Notes under the pieces: model-generated
Told to the model about the DNA's origin: nothing
Database searches by the model: none
The model's input: only the letters and a program-made list of their open reading frames with translations
Part shown: in pieces, positions 1 to 12,344 of the stretch
Layout: the number at the start of each line of letters is the position of its first letter
Position numbering within the stretch: position 1 is the stretch's first letter
DNA from: CAVPXC01 sp963709505
Lineage (GTDB): Bacteria; Chloroflexota; Anaerolineae; JAAEKA01
Assembly: GCA_963709505.1 (NCBI GenBank)
Contig: CAVPXC010000003.1
Coordinates: 124,001 to 188,000 of the forward strand
Direction: 5' to 3'
DNA length: 64,000 nt
Position numbers and translations under genes: made by a program

Positions 1-63
1 CAGCAACCCATCAACGAGATGAGAACCAATGAATCCATTGCCACCAATCACAAGTGCTTTCAT
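1..63 (-). CDS. NAD(P)-dependent epimerase/dehydratase family protein, N-terminal fragment
   Basis: Only the first 21 codons lie in the window; the gene runs off the left edge. The start is the ATG at 61-63 on the minus strand. The peptide begins MKALVIGGNGFIGSHLVDGL, which is the first beta strand and GxxGxxG dinucleotide-binding loop of the extended short-chain dehydrogenase family (sugar-nucleotide epimerases, dehydratases and reductases). The substrate cannot be told from this piece. It is divergent from folC, with about 270 bases between them in which I see no gene. Confidence 0.7.
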   Translation of the reverse strand, partial: MKALVIGGNGFIGSHLVDGLL

Positions 64-334
64 TAGCTTATCCCAACTTTTTCTTCCGTGTTGCGCGCTG
101 GCAGGGTTAACTCATGATTGACCCTGAAAACGGGATTACTTCCCAAGGTGATGAAATCCCGAGAGCGCTCCGTTGCTTGGTAGAGCACAGAATACCAGAT
201 CAGTTGATATCAATCAAATCACGATTGGCGTAGTATCGGGGCCTTATGCCCGATAAATTGACCTGACCGCCTTCGATGTGGTATGCAAGGAAGTGCGAGT
301 TTACGTTTTTAGTAACTTGCGGTAAAATTGCACC

Positions 335-1896
335 GTGGACTTTGCGAGTGCAGCTGGTGAACAAGCAGTGACTCTCCCGATCGACTACCAGGCTACCCTG
401 GATTACATCTTCAACTACGTGGACTACGAGCGCCGGCGCTCGGTGCCGTACACCGAGACCGCGTGGAACCTCGAACGTGCGCGCCGCGTGTTGGCCGCGT
501 TGGGCAACCCGCATGAGCGCCTGCGTTTCGCGCACGTGGCCGGCAGCAAGGGCAAAGGATCAACCGCAGCGAACGTCGAGTTGATCCTGCGTGCCAGCGG
601 CTTTCGGACCGGCTTCTACACCTCGCCTCATCTGCACACCTTTCGTGAGCGCATTCGGATCGACGGCCAACTCATCGACCGAACGGATGTCGTGCGACTG
701 CTCGCAGAGTGCAAGACCGCAGTCGAGGACGTGCCCGGCATCACCACGTTCGAGATCATCACCGTGCTGGCGCTGCTGCACTTTGCCCAGCAGCAGGTCG
801 ACTGGGTGGTGCTGGAGGTGGGGCTGGGCGGTCGGCTTGACGCTACCAATGTCGTCACGCCGGCGGTCAGCGTGATCACACCGATCAGCTACGAACACAC
901 TGCGCTTCTCGGCAATACCCTCGATCTGATTGCCCGCGAGAAGGCCGGAATCATCAAGCCCGGTGTGCCCGTGGTCGTCGCCCCCCAGCATGACGAGGCC
1001 CTGGTCGCGATTCGGGCCGTGGCCGATCAGCAGGGCGCACGTCTCATCCTGGCCGGCCGCGATTGGCGCTGGCACAGCAGGGTCGATACGCTTGACGGCC
1101 AAGTTTTCGATGTCGAGCACGCCGTCGACCCCGCGGATGGGTCTTTCGCCGAGAGTACCGCGGCCTTCATGGGCTGCACATTCGCTTCGCTCCGCACCCC
1201 ACTCCTTGGCTCGCATCAGCTGGCGAACGCCGCGGTCGCGGTGGCCACCTGCTGGGAGTTGGCGCAGCAGGGCGTGACCATCGGCGCAGACTCTATCCGC
1301 GAGGGTCTGGAAAGCGTGTTTTGGCCGGGGCGGTTGGAGGTGCTAGGCGGCGGGGCGCAGGGCGATTTGATTCCATCAGCTGGGCCTGCCGTCGTCGTCG
1401 ACTCCGCGCACAACGATGCCTCGGCTCGCCTGCTGCGCACGGCGTTGGCGCACTATTTCCCAGGTCGTCCTGTTATCGCCATTCTGGGCATCTCCAACGA
1501 CAAGGACGCCCAGGCGATTCTGTCAGAGCTGCTTCCCGGCGTCTCTTTGGCCTGCTTCACCCGATCACGGCATCCGCGTGCGGCCGATCCGCAGGAGCTG
1601 CTGCCGATCGCAGCACAGATCGTCGACGCTCGACGCCTGGCGGTTGCTGGCAGCGTTGCCGAGGCACTGGACTGGGCCGAGGCTTCGGCAAAGACGCATG
1701 CCGTGATCTGCCTGACCGGCTCGCTGTTCGTTGCCGGCGAAGGCCGTGAGGCCTGGCTGGCCCGGCATCCCGGCGGCCTGCCTCCGGGTGATTGGGCCTA
1801 CCAGGCTGAAGCGCCTGCGCCGGATTGGCAGATCAGCCAAAGCCCCCCCGGTGCGCCCGGGCCGGCCAAACTCAACCAGATGGAGGTCAAGCGACC

Positions 1897-1900
<4 letters not shown>
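335..1900 (+). CDS. folC: Bifunctional folylpolyglutamate synthase / dihydrofolate synthase
   Basis: Cytoplasmic Mur-ligase-family enzyme that adds glutamate to dihydropteroate or folates using ATP. The P-loop GSKGKGST lies near residues 70-77 and is followed by the family motif SPHLHTFRERI near 97-107. Further Mur-ligase signatures are GLGGRLDATN and the C-terminal VVVDSAHN. The GTG start at 335 gives 521 residues; a second in-frame GTG at 368 would remove eleven residues before the conserved region and is equally possible. The protein is longer than the usual 420-450 residues, mainly because of about 30 Pro/Gly-rich residues at the C-terminus. Its TGA overlaps the lon ATG (ATGA at 1897-1900), so the two are probably translationally coupled. 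Confidence 0.9.
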
Positions 1901-4389
<2,489 letters not shown>

Positions 4390-4393
<4 letters not shown>

Positions 4394-5520
4394 CGAGCAC
4401 GTTGCGCGGCAAATCGATACGGATAAGTAGGACATTGCTGTGGGCGGTGGGGTTGTTGATAGTGGCCATTCTACTGCCGGCCTGTAATCGGAGGAATGCT
4501 ACTCCGACTAGCGGAGAGATCCTGACGCAGTATTTACCTCCGGATTGGACCGTAGTGGAATCAGCACAGGGGTTTCAGGAGATCAACATCGACGAAGCTG
4601 GGCCAAACAAGGAAGCCGAAGAGGATGGCGAGTCCGAGTGGCTCTATTTCTTCCACTACGACAATAGTCCTTCTGACGCGACGAATGGCCCCATCGGCGG
4701 GATTGTCTACGATGCACAGCAGGGCACAGAGATCTACAATCCCGATGTCACCATCCCGTTTCCTTTTCAGCCGGCGGCCTTCTTTGTCCCGTATCGTCTG
4801 TTGCCAGACTGGGTCGAAGGGAAGGGCCAAGGCTACCTGGGTGACACTGATGTGACCTGGGAGCAAACCACGTTGTTGGGTAAAGAGGGAAAATCCGATG
4901 AGCTGCTGGTGCTGGGCTATGGACCCGGAGGCGGGGTCACTCGGATATCGATTTTTCGCTGGCTTGGCAAGACCAAGGGGTATGGTGTTTCGTATTTCCA
5001 GGGCAGCTATAGTGCGACCGTTTTGGGGGAGCGCGTCTTGGGTCAGGCCGTTCAGCAGGTCCAGACGCTCAATGCGGTCGATGACCGCAGCGCTTTGTGC
5101 GAAAAAGCTGTGTGGACGCGTCAAGGAGATACGGCCAATTTTACGTCCAGTCCGCCGGCTATCGTCTTCTGTCTGGGTGATCCGCCTCCACAGCCTATGT
5201 ACCCTGAGGCCGTCGTATTGGCCTATCTGCTGGCTGAGAACAAGGCGACTGTGACCAAGCCCACGCTGGTTGTGCCCGGAGGCGTGGATCAGGTCCGGGC
5301 CGTTGTGCCGGTCGGGGAAACTCGTGTCATTACCATGGCCTATCCGGGCGCAGCTTCCGTGGAGGGCACCGGCGCGTCGGCTGTATCCCAGATGATCGTC
5401 GAGACCGTGATCGAGAACAGCCAAGGCCAGTCCAAGGTAAAATGGCTACTGCGAGAACAGCGGCCTACTCCCGAGGAAAAAACCACTCGCTGGCGCATCG
5501 TTTTGGCGGAAAAGGGATAG
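4390..5520 (+). CDS. Predicted lipoprotein of unknown function
   Basis: 376 residues. A basic N-terminus, a hydrophobic stretch at about residues 14-30 and a lipobox ending LLPAC predict a signal-peptidase-II lipoprotein exposed outside the membrane. The mature part has no motif I recognise; it is mixed alpha/beta-like, acidic near the start (a run rich in Glu/Asp around residues 60-80) and has a small number of cysteines. The ATG overlaps the lon stop and the next gene begins ten bases downstream, so it probably shares the folC-lon transcript. A link to envelope protein quality control would be a guess from position only. Confidence 0.75.
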
Positions 5521-5530
5521 AGCCACAGCC

Positions 5531-6943
5531 ATGGACTTCGTGACCTCCCCATCACATAAAACATCGTCGCAACAGGTGGTCCAATGGCTGGAATCAGGCG
5601 GCGGAACAGCGCTAGCGTTCTTGCCGGAGTCGGCCAGCCCGCGTAAGATCGGCGAGACGCTTGTGGCGCTGGCCAACGCGCACGGTGGTGCGCTACTTCT
5701 CGGCGTCAGTGCCACGGGCCAAGTCGCTGGACTGGCTGCCCCGCAAATGGCGGAGAACCAGGCGGTGGCCGCGGCGCTGATGGCCGACCCGCCTCTCGTG
5801 TTGCCGTTGCCGGAGATGGTTCAGGTAGAAGGCCGCGATCTCTGTGTGGTTCACGTGCCGCCGGGTCTGTCGCAGGTCTACAGCATCAAAGGGCAGTATG
5901 TGACGCGCGACGGCAAGGGGAACCGCACCTTGTCGACGGCGGAGCTGCGCATGCTCCTGATCGCGCGCGGCGAAGGCCACTTCGAGTCGACCCTGGTGCC
6001 CGGCGCCAGCCGGGCCGATATGGATGACAACCTGGTGCAGCGCTATCTCGATCGGCTCGCCGGACTTGCCGCCACCTCGATGTCGGCCGCGCTGCTTACG
6101 CGTGGCTGTCTCAAGGCGACGGCCCAAGGGGAGTACGTGCCAACCTTCGCAGGTCTTCTGCTGTTTGGTTCGAACCCGCAGCAGTACTTGCCCTCGGCTG
6201 AGATCGTCGCCGTGCGCTATGCTGGCACGAGCATGGGCGACGAGTTCGTGCGTGACGACATCCGCGGCACCTTGCCGGAGCAGATCCGCCGGGCTGAGGC
6301 GTTTATCGCCGCCAACATGCGGCGTGGCATGCGCATCCGTGGCTTCACGCGCGAGGAAGTTGCCGAATACCCGTTGGCGGTGGCGCGCGAGGCCGTCGTC
6401 AACGCTGTGGGCCACCGTGACTACGGCCTGCGCGGCGACAGCATCCGCCTACTGATGTTCAGCGATCGTATGGAGGTCTACAGCCCTGGCCGGCTGCCCG
6501 GCCACGTCACCCTGGACAATCTGATCAACGAGCGCTTCAGCCGCAACGAGGTGATCGTGCAGGTTCTCAGCGACCTGGGCTTCATCGAGCGACTGGGGTA
6601 CGGGATCGACCGCATGATCGCTGCCATGCAGGAGTCTGACCTGCCGGCGCCGCGTTTCGAGGAGACGGCAGCCGGTTTTCGCGTTACTTTGTTAGGTCAT
6701 GGCAACGAGTTGGTCAGCTCAACGCCGGAAACGCAGCGCTGGGGCAATCTCCTCCTAAACCCGCGCCAGGAGCAGGCGCTGGCCTTTCTAACGCAGCATG
6801 GCCGGATCACCAATCGCGATTATCAGCAGTTTAGCCCCGACGTCAGCCCGGAGACCATCCGCCGCGACCTGTCGGACCTTGTGGACCACGGACTTATCAT
6901 GAAAATCGGGGAGAAGCGGGCGACGTATTATATCCTGAAGTAA
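5531..6943 (+). CDS. AlbA_2 (Schlafen-type) / HATPase_c_4 putative transcriptional regulator
   Basis: 470 residues. Residues ~15-130 match the AlbA_2 DNA-binding domain pattern (a G-rich ALANAHGGALLLGVS core, then a Gly/Asp loop). Residues ~285-400 have the diverged ATPase-like C-terminal fold of the COG2865 family (AREAVVNAVGHRDY, FSDRMEVYSPGRLP, GYGIDRMIAAM). The last 60 residues form a winged helix (SPETIRRDLSDLVDHGLI). Proteins of this family are generally annotated as ATP-binding transcriptional regulators; targets are unknown. Start ATG 5531, ten bases after the lipoprotein gene, so it belongs to the same run. A repeat array begins directly at its stop codon. Confidence 0.85.
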   Translation: MDFVTSPSHKTSSQQVVQWLESGGGTALAFLPESASPRKIGETLVALANAHGGALLLGVSATGQVAGLAAPQMAENQAVAAALMADPPLVLPLPEMVQVEGRDLCVVHVPPGLSQVYSIKGQYVTRDGKGNRTLSTAELRMLLIARGEGHFESTLVPGASRADMDDNLVQRYLDRLAGLAATSMSAALLTRGCLKATAQGEYVPTFAGLLLFGSNPQQYLPSAEIVAVRYAGTSMGDEFVRDDIRGTLPEQIRRAEAFIAANMRRGMRIRGFTREEVAEYPLAVAREAVVNAVGHRDYGLRGDSIRLLMFSDRMEVYSPGRLPGHVTLDNLINERFSRNEVIVQVLSDLGFIERLGYGIDRMIAAMQESDLPAPRFEETAAGFRVTLLGHGNELVSSTPETQRWGNLLLNPRQEQALAFLTQHGRITNRDYQQFSPDVSPETIRRDLSDLVDHGLIMKIGEKRATYYILK

Positions 6944-7032
6944 GCGCTGAGCGCTGAGTGCTGAGTGCTGTATGATGAGTGCTAAATACCTCCGACCTCT
7001 GCATTCAGCATTCTGCATTCATCATTCAGCAT
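6944..7032. repeat. Inverted heptamer array, ATGCTGA family
   Basis: Six tandem heptamers (GCGCTGA, GCGCTGA, GTGCTGA, GTGCTGT, ATGATGA, GTGCTAA) run from the AlbA_2 gene stop, followed after about 19 bases by four reverse-complement units (TCAGCAT, TCTGCAT, TCATCAT, TCAGCAT). The two halves can fold into one long imperfect hairpin. The same heptamer makes up the in-frame insert in copA at 56090-56158. It could also act as a transcription terminator here. Bases 7033-7366 hold a second array and no gene that I can support. Confidence 0.75.
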
Positions 7033-7265
7033 TTCTATCCCACACTATCCCACACTTATCCCACATTATCACTCGTTTTGTTTATATATTGCTCTCCGGT
7101 GTCATACTGAGGTCCGCCGAAGCATCCCCAGTTTCTTTACCGGTAGCAACGGCGTTGTAGTCCCAAGCGTATGTCGATTGTCAGACGAAAACCCGACATT
7201 GCACCGACAAGTTCCGTTGGCCTGGCAGGCGTCAATTTTCACAGCTATGGTTTTATGTGCGATAA

Positions 7266-7340
7266 TGACGGCGGACGGCGGACGGCGGACCGCAGACCGC
7301 AGACCGCAGACCATCGTCCATTGTCCACTGTCAGCCATCA
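7266..7340. repeat. Heptamer array with GAC / GTC phasing
   Basis: Tandem heptamers of the form GCGGACG and GCAGACC (about six units) are followed directly by three to four heptamers ending in GTC(C/A) (ATCGTCC, ATTGTCC, ACTGTCA). GAC in the first half recurs every seven bases and its complement GTC every seven bases in the second, so this is another inverted heptamer array, more worn than the one at 6944. It ends just before the ribosome binding site of the next gene. Confidence 0.6.
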
Positions 7341-7366
7341 GCAACACCCAGAAGGAGCCATCACGC

Positions 7367-8698
7367 ATGCCAGGATGCATCGGAGTCCGCCGCGAGGACA
7401 AGAGTTAATGGGAGCGTCGCGTTCCGGTCACGCCCGAGGTGGCCGCAGAGCTCATGGCTCAGCACCAGCTACAGGTAGTCGTTCAACCATCGCCGATCCG
7501 GGCCTTCACTGAGGCCGAATTCACGGCCGCCGGCGCGCTCGTTCAGGAGAGCCTGACCGCCTGTCCGGTCGTCGTTGCCATCAAGGAAATCCCGGCGGCG
7601 GTTTTTGAGCCTGGCAAAGCGTACATGTTCTTTGCTCACGTCATCAAGGGCCAACCGTTCAACATGCCGATGCTTAGGCGCATGCTGGAGTTGGGCTGCA
7701 CGCTGATCGACTACGAAAAGGTGACCGACGATCAAGGGAAGCGGCTGATATTCTTCGGCTGGCACGCCGGCGTGGCCGGCATGTTGGAGACCCTATGGAC
7801 GCTCGGCAAACGTCTCGCTTGGGAGGGCATCGAAACGCCCTTCGCCGGTCTTGGACATCCATACGACTACCACGACCTGGCCGAGGCCAAAGCAGCGGTT
7901 AGGCAAGCAGCCGAAGCCATCCGTTCGGAGGGCTTGCCCGATGCATTGACGCCGCTTACTATCGGTGTGGCCGGCTACGGCAACGTCGCGCGCGGCGTAT
8001 GGGATATCTTGGACCTTCTACCCATTCAGCGCGTGGAGCCGAGCGAGTTGGCTGGGCTCTCGACCGGCGCAGCGTCCTCACGCCACGTCATTTACGCCAC
8101 TACATTTCGCGAGGAACACCTAGCCAAGCCTATCGATGCGGGCAACGCTTTCGACCTCCAGTATTACTACGCGCACCCCGAGGCGTTCGAGCCGGACTTT
8201 GAGCCGTATGTGCCCTTTATGGACGTGCTGGTCAACGCCATCTACTGGGACCCCCGCTATCCGCGACTGGTCACGAAGGACTACCTGCGAGAGCAAAGTG
8301 GCCGAGGCGGACTTCGCTTGCGCGTGATCGGCGACATCAGCTGTGACATCGACGGCGCGATCGAGTGCACCGTGCGCGCTACCGAACCGGACGAGCCGGT
8401 GTTCGTCTACAACCCTGCGACGGGCCAGGATGTGACCGGCTACGAGGGCGACGGCGTCGTCGTCATGGCCGTGGACATCCTGCCGAGCGAGCTGCCGCGC
8501 GATGCATCGAACGATTTCAGTCGCGTGCTTCAGCCCTATTTGCCCGCCCTAGCCGCAGCCGATTATAGCGCTTCTTTCGAGGCCCTTGCCCTACCGCCGG
8601 AGATCAAACGCGCCGTCATCGTCCACCGCGGCGAGCTGACGCCGGCTTATCGGTACTTGCAGCAACATCTCGGCAGTGAACACTGGACAGTCAAGTAA
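7367..8698 (+). pseudogene. Lysine-ketoglutarate reductase (LOR/SDH N-terminal type), interrupted by an in-frame TAA
   Basis: Member of the alanine dehydrogenase/LOR fold; in the saccharopine pathway this enzyme condenses lysine with 2-oxoglutarate. The ATG at 7367 has a good ribosome site (GAAGGAG, 7351-7357). It reads MPGCIGVRREDKS, then TAA at 7406-7408, then WERRVPVTPE in the same frame and onward to 8698. The REDK-x-WERR-PLTP block is the conserved N-terminus of the family, so the TAA replaces one codon of a conserved motif. The remaining 430 codons are open with a nucleotide-binding GVAGYGNVARG near 180. Translation could restart at GTG 7439, but that removes the conserved motif. Either a nonsense mutation or a base error. 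The next gene is the matching saccharopine dehydrogenase. Confidence 0.75.
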
Positions 8699-8734
8699 CT
8701 ACCTGGCAGATTGGGTATGAAGTTTCGCGCTTGT

Positions 8735-8960
8735 GGGTCGAGTAGGGTCTGGCGGCGCTTTACCGATAGTTGACTTGAGCACCTGATGTTCACAGTAATC
8801 GAGACCCGCCGCCAGACCCGTATCGAGACCCTTGGATCTCGCTACGATGGCCTATTCGATGTGGGGGTCTCGATACGGTCCTGGCGGCGGGTCTCATCGA
8901 ATGAGAGCCTACGATTATATACTCAGCATTCCATTGAGGCGCCGCCAGGACCTACTCGAC
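8735..8960. repeat. Nested inverted repeats between the saccharopine genes
   Basis: The outer pair is about 24 bp (8735-8759 against 8938-8960, core GTCGAGTAGG..GGCGGCGC). The inner pair is about 30 bp (around 8799-8830 against 8865-8900, core CGAGACCCGCCGCCAG and complement). Both pairs share the GGCGGCG(G/C) core, so the block looks like two related palindromic units inserted one in the other, as in bacterial REP/BIME clusters. The rest of 8699-9056 holds no gene that I can see apart from the ribosome site of the next one. Confidence 0.65.
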
Positions 8961-9056
8961 CAACGCACACAAGATTTTCGATGTCATACGTTACCCAGCG
9001 CGGCTCGGTCGGAGACCGGCCACTCCAAAGCACTGATGACCAAAGGAGACTCATAG

Positions 9057-10385
9057 ATGAAGCGCATCGTTGTCTTCGGCGCCGGCATGGTGGCTGGCGC
9101 GCATGTGGAGTATTTGCTTAGCCAGCCTGATTTTGAGGTCATCGTCGCCAGCCGTACGGTCGGCAAGGCCGAGGCATTGGTGAAGGACCACCCGCGCGGG
9201 CGTGCGGTGCAGGTCAATTCCGACGATTCGGCGGCGCTCGAGGCGTTGATCAAAGAGGCCGATCTGGCGGTCAGCCTGCTGCCGTATGCGTATCATCCCG
9301 TCGTGGCCAATCTGTGTGTCAAGCATCGCGTCCACATGGTCACAACCTCGTACGTCAAGGAGTCGATGGCAAAACTCGACGCGGCGGCGCGCGAGGCGGG
9401 TATCATCCTGCTCAACGAGATCGGCGTCGACCCGGGCATCGACCACATGACCGCGATGCGCGTCATCCACCGGGTGCAGGCCGGCGGCGGGCGGGTGACG
9501 AAGTTCGTCTCCTGGTGCGGCGGGCTGCCCGCGCCGGAGGCCAACACCAATCCCTTTGGCTATAAGTTCTCGTGGAGCCCGCGCGGCGTGCTGCTGGCAG
9601 GCAAGAACCCGGCCCACTATCTGTGGGACGGCAGCGAGGTCGCCATTCCTGGCGGCGAGCTGTTCGACCACTACTGGACGGTGCCGGTCGAGGTCGAAGG
9701 CAAGGTGATCGGCTTTGACGGCTATCCGAATCGCGACAGCCTGCCCTACATGCAGACCTACGGCATCAGCTCACCGACGACCTTCTTCCGCGGCACATTG
9801 CGCTACGCCGGCTGGTGCCAGACCCTGCGCAAAATCGCCGACCTGGGCTTGCTGGACGAAAAGCCCCTTGACGGCACACCGGCCTCGACCTTTGCCCAAT
9901 TTACCGCCAAGCTTATTGGCAGCGAGGGGCACAACCTGCGGGCCGCGGCGGCGGCCTACCTGGACCTGTCGCTGGACTCGCCGGTACTCAACCATTTGGC
10001 ATGGCTGGGGCTGCTGAGCAACGACCTGTTGCCTGCCGGCCAGGCTGCCCCGATCGACATCCTGACCGCGCGGATGTTGGAGAAGATGCAATACCAGCCC
10101 GGCGAGCGGGACATGCTCATCCTCAGGCACGAGTTCCTGGCCGAGTATGCTGACCGCCACGAGCGCATCACCTCGACCATGGTGGACTTCGGTATCCCGA
10201 ACGGCTATACCTCGATGGCGCGCACCGTGGGCCTGCCGGCGGCTATCGCCGTCGCGATGATCCTGCACGGCCAGATCACTCTGACCGGCGTGCAGGTGCC
10301 GGTGGTGCCGGAGATCTACGAGCCTGTACTTGACGAGCTGGAGGCCCAGGGTATCCACTTCGTCGAAACCTGGGAACCCGCCTAG
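9057..10385 (+). CDS. Saccharopine dehydrogenase family protein (LYS9-like)
   Basis: 442 residues with an N-terminal Rossmann motif VVFGAGMVAGAHV (residues ~5-17) and the family blocks NEIGVDPGIDHM and FVSWCGGLPAPEA. These match the saccharopine dehydrogenase (glutamate-forming) group, which oxidises saccharopine to 2-aminoadipate semialdehyde and glutamate. The ATG at 9057 follows AAAGGAGAC. Together with the preceding reductase it gives the two separate halves that are fused in animals and plants, so lysine breakdown via saccharopine is the likely role; the reverse, lysine synthesis, is less likely without other aminoadipate genes nearby. No damage is seen in this gene. Confidence 0.88.
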   Translation: MKRIVVFGAGMVAGAHVEYLLSQPDFEVIVASRTVGKAEALVKDHPRGRAVQVNSDDSAALEALIKEADLAVSLLPYAYHPVVANLCVKHRVHMVTTSYVKESMAKLDAAAREAGIILLNEIGVDPGIDHMTAMRVIHRVQAGGGRVTKFVSWCGGLPAPEANTNPFGYKFSWSPRGVLLAGKNPAHYLWDGSEVAIPGGELFDHYWTVPVEVEGKVIGFDGYPNRDSLPYMQTYGISSPTTFFRGTLRYAGWCQTLRKIADLGLLDEKPLDGTPASTFAQFTAKLIGSEGHNLRAAAAAYLDLSLDSPVLNHLAWLGLLSNDLLPAGQAAPIDILTARMLEKMQYQPGERDMLILRHEFLAEYADRHERITSTMVDFGIPNGYTSMARTVGLPAAIAVAMILHGQITLTGVQVPVVPEIYEPVLDELEAQGIHFVETWEPA

Positions 10386-10388
10386 GTC

Positions 10389-11292
10389 ATGGTGGTCGAA
10401 CCTCTAAGCACGCTGGACTTCGTGTTCCTGGGCTTGGCTGCGATCGCTGGCCGGGGCAGTCAACGCACTTGCGGGCGGTGGCACCCTGATCACTTTCCCG
10501 GCGTTGACTGCCGTGGGTGTGCCGCCCGTGTCGGCCAGCATCACCAACACCGTGGCCCTGGTGCCCGGCTATCTGGGCGCGACGATGGCTCAGGTCAAGG
10601 ACCTGGCCGGCCAGCGCCGCCGCCTGTGGCTGTTAGCGCCGACGGGCGTGCTTGGAGGGATCGTAGGCGCATTTCTGCTGGTGCAGACCGACGAGCGGTT
10701 GTTTCGCACGTTGGTGCCATACATGATCCTCTTGGCCTCCGGTTTGCTGGCGTTTCAGGATCGGCTGCGGCGCTGGGTGGTCAAGCGAAGCGGTGGGGCG
10801 GACTCACAGGGCCGCCATGAGGCCTGGGTAGTCCTGCCCGTGTTCGCTGCATCGGTATACGGCGGCTACTTTGGCGCCGGGTTAAGTATCATCGTTTTGG
10901 CCGTGCTGGCATTGGTTATCGACGATACCTTCACGCGGCTCAGCGCGCTCAAACAGGCCATCGCCTTTTGCGTCAACATCGCCGCGGCCACCTTCTTTGT
11001 CTTTTCAGGACGTGTAGTCTGGCCGGCGGCGCTGGTCATGGCCGTGGGCGCGTTGGCCGGCGGCGTCCTCGGCGGCATGCTGGCCGGACGCATCCACCCT
11101 GAGACGTTGCGCCGCGTCGTGGTGGTGATCGGCGTGGTAGTCGCGGTGACCTATTTCCTGTGCGCGTGTAGGGGCGGGTCTTGCACCCGCCCGCCGGCAC
11201 CCGCCCCGCGGCGATGTGCGGTACGACCGGGCGGGTGCAAGACCCGCCCCTACACGGGGTTTCCGTTCGATCAATCATTTTCATTGACCTAG
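10389..11292 (+). CDS. TauE/SafE family permease (one frameshift; C-terminus encoded by a repeat)
   Basis: Small integral membrane transporter family for sulfonates, sulfite or related anions. ATG 10389 begins a first helix, and an extra base near 10448-10455 shifts the frame; the restored sequence there reads AGGAVNALAGGGTLITFPAL, the family signature. The second frame continues to 11292 through about six more hydrophobic segments and a second signature YGGYFGAGLSI. The last ~40 codons (from about 11166) are translated from a 27-bp inverted repeat and are Cys/Arg/Pro-rich, unlike any helix, so the original stop was probably overrun when the repeat inserted. It follows saccharopine dehydrogenase by three bases. 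Confidence 0.8.
11166..11255. repeat. MITE-like element with 27-bp perfect inverted repeats
   Basis: Bases 11166-11192 and 11229-11255 are perfect reverse complements (GTGTAGGGGCGGGTCTTGCA and on), separated by 36 bases that are themselves GC-rich and partly palindromic. The element forms the end of the TauE reading frame. A degraded relative with the GTAGGGGCG end occurs around 40298-40345. Confidence 0.8.
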
Positions 11293-11303
11293 GAAATGCA
11301 ACG

Positions 11304-12335
11304 ATGCAAACTCTCCCCCATCCTCTTCCTGTAACCTCCGAACCAGGTCGCTCAATCGCCGGGCCATCCCTGCCCACCCTGCCGTGGGAGGACCGGCCTG
11401 CCGGCTGCGGCGATGTCGTCTGGCGCTATCAGCGCAACCCGATCATCCCCCACGACCTTTTACCCACCTCGAACAGCATCTTCAACAGCGCCGTCGTGCC
11501 TTTCAAGGAAGGCTTCGCGGGCGTCTTTCGTGTCGACACCAAGAGTCGAGACATGCAACTGCACGCCGGCAAGAGCAAAGATGCCATCAGCTGGCAGCTT
11601 GCGCCTGAGCGTATCGAGTTTGTGCCCGACAACCCGGTTGCTGCCGAGATCAGCGCCTGGGGCTATGGCTATGATCCCCGTGTGACCTGGCTGGAGGATC
11701 GGTACTACGTCACCTGGTGCAACTACCACCACGGTCCTACGATTGGCGTGGGCTATACCCACGACTTCGAGACGTTTTATCAACTCGACAATGCCTTTTT
11801 GCCCTTCAACCGCAACGGCGTGCTGTTTCCCCGTCGAATCGACGGCAAATATGCCATGCTGAGCCGGCCCAGCGACAACGGCCACACTCCGTTTGGCGAT
11901 ATTTTCTGCAGTGAAAGCCCGGACATGACGCATTGGGGCCGGCATCGCTTCGTGATGGGGAAGGCCGGCGGCTGGCAGAGCACCAAGATCGGCGCCGGGC
12001 CGACGCCGATCGAGACATCGGAGGGCTGGCTGTTGATCTACCACGGCGTATTGACCTCCTGCAACGGCTTCGTCTACAGCTTCGGCGCGGCCCTGCTGGA
12101 TCTGGAGCAACCGTGGAAGGTACGATATCGAACGGAACCTTACCTTTTGGCGCCGCAGGCGCCCTATGAGCGGGTCGGCGACGTACCCAACGTGGCCTTT
12201 CCCTGCGCCACCCTGGTGGACGCTGACACCGGTCGAATGGCCATCTACTACGGCGGCGCAGACACAGTCGTCTGCCTGGCCTTCGCTTACGTGAATGAGA
12301 TGATCGGTTTTGTGAAGGCCAATTCGAAGGTCTAG
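11304..12335 (+). CDS. Glycoside hydrolase family 130 protein (beta-mannoside phosphorylase-like)
   Basis: About 343 residues. The sequence shows the five-bladed beta-propeller pattern of GH130: RNPIIP near the start, FNSAVVPF, a YDPRVTWLEDRYYVTWCN block, the GKYAMLSRP and GAGPTPIETSEGWLLIYHGV blocks, and a C-terminal PNVAFPCATLVD with YYGGAD. GH130 members mostly phosphorolyse beta-1,4- or beta-1,2-mannosides in the cytoplasm; GAGPTPIETSEGWLLIYHGV is the usual substrate-site region. I chose ATG 11304, preceded by AGGAA, because upstream in-frame codons fall in the inverted repeat. The next gene is a phosphohexomutase, which would use the released mannose 1-phosphate. Confidence 0.87.
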   Translation: MQTLPHPLPVTSEPGRSIAGPSLPTLPWEDRPAGCGDVVWRYQRNPIIPHDLLPTSNSIFNSAVVPFKEGFAGVFRVDTKSRDMQLHAGKSKDAISWQLAPERIEFVPDNPVAAEISAWGYGYDPRVTWLEDRYYVTWCNYHHGPTIGVGYTHDFETFYQLDNAFLPFNRNGVLFPRRIDGKYAMLSRPSDNGHTPFGDIFCSESPDMTHWGRHRFVMGKAGGWQSTKIGAGPTPIETSEGWLLIYHGVLTSCNGFVYSFGAALLDLEQPWKVRYRTEPYLLAPQAPYERVGDVPNVAFPCATLVDADTGRMAIYYGGADTVVCLAFAYVNEMIGFVKANSKV

Positions 12336-12344
12336 TTACGCATC

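Noticed and set aside
7406..7408. TAA in the LOR gene as a recoded codon
   Set aside because: No bacterial recoding of TAA is known and no structure is seen; mutation or base error is simpler.
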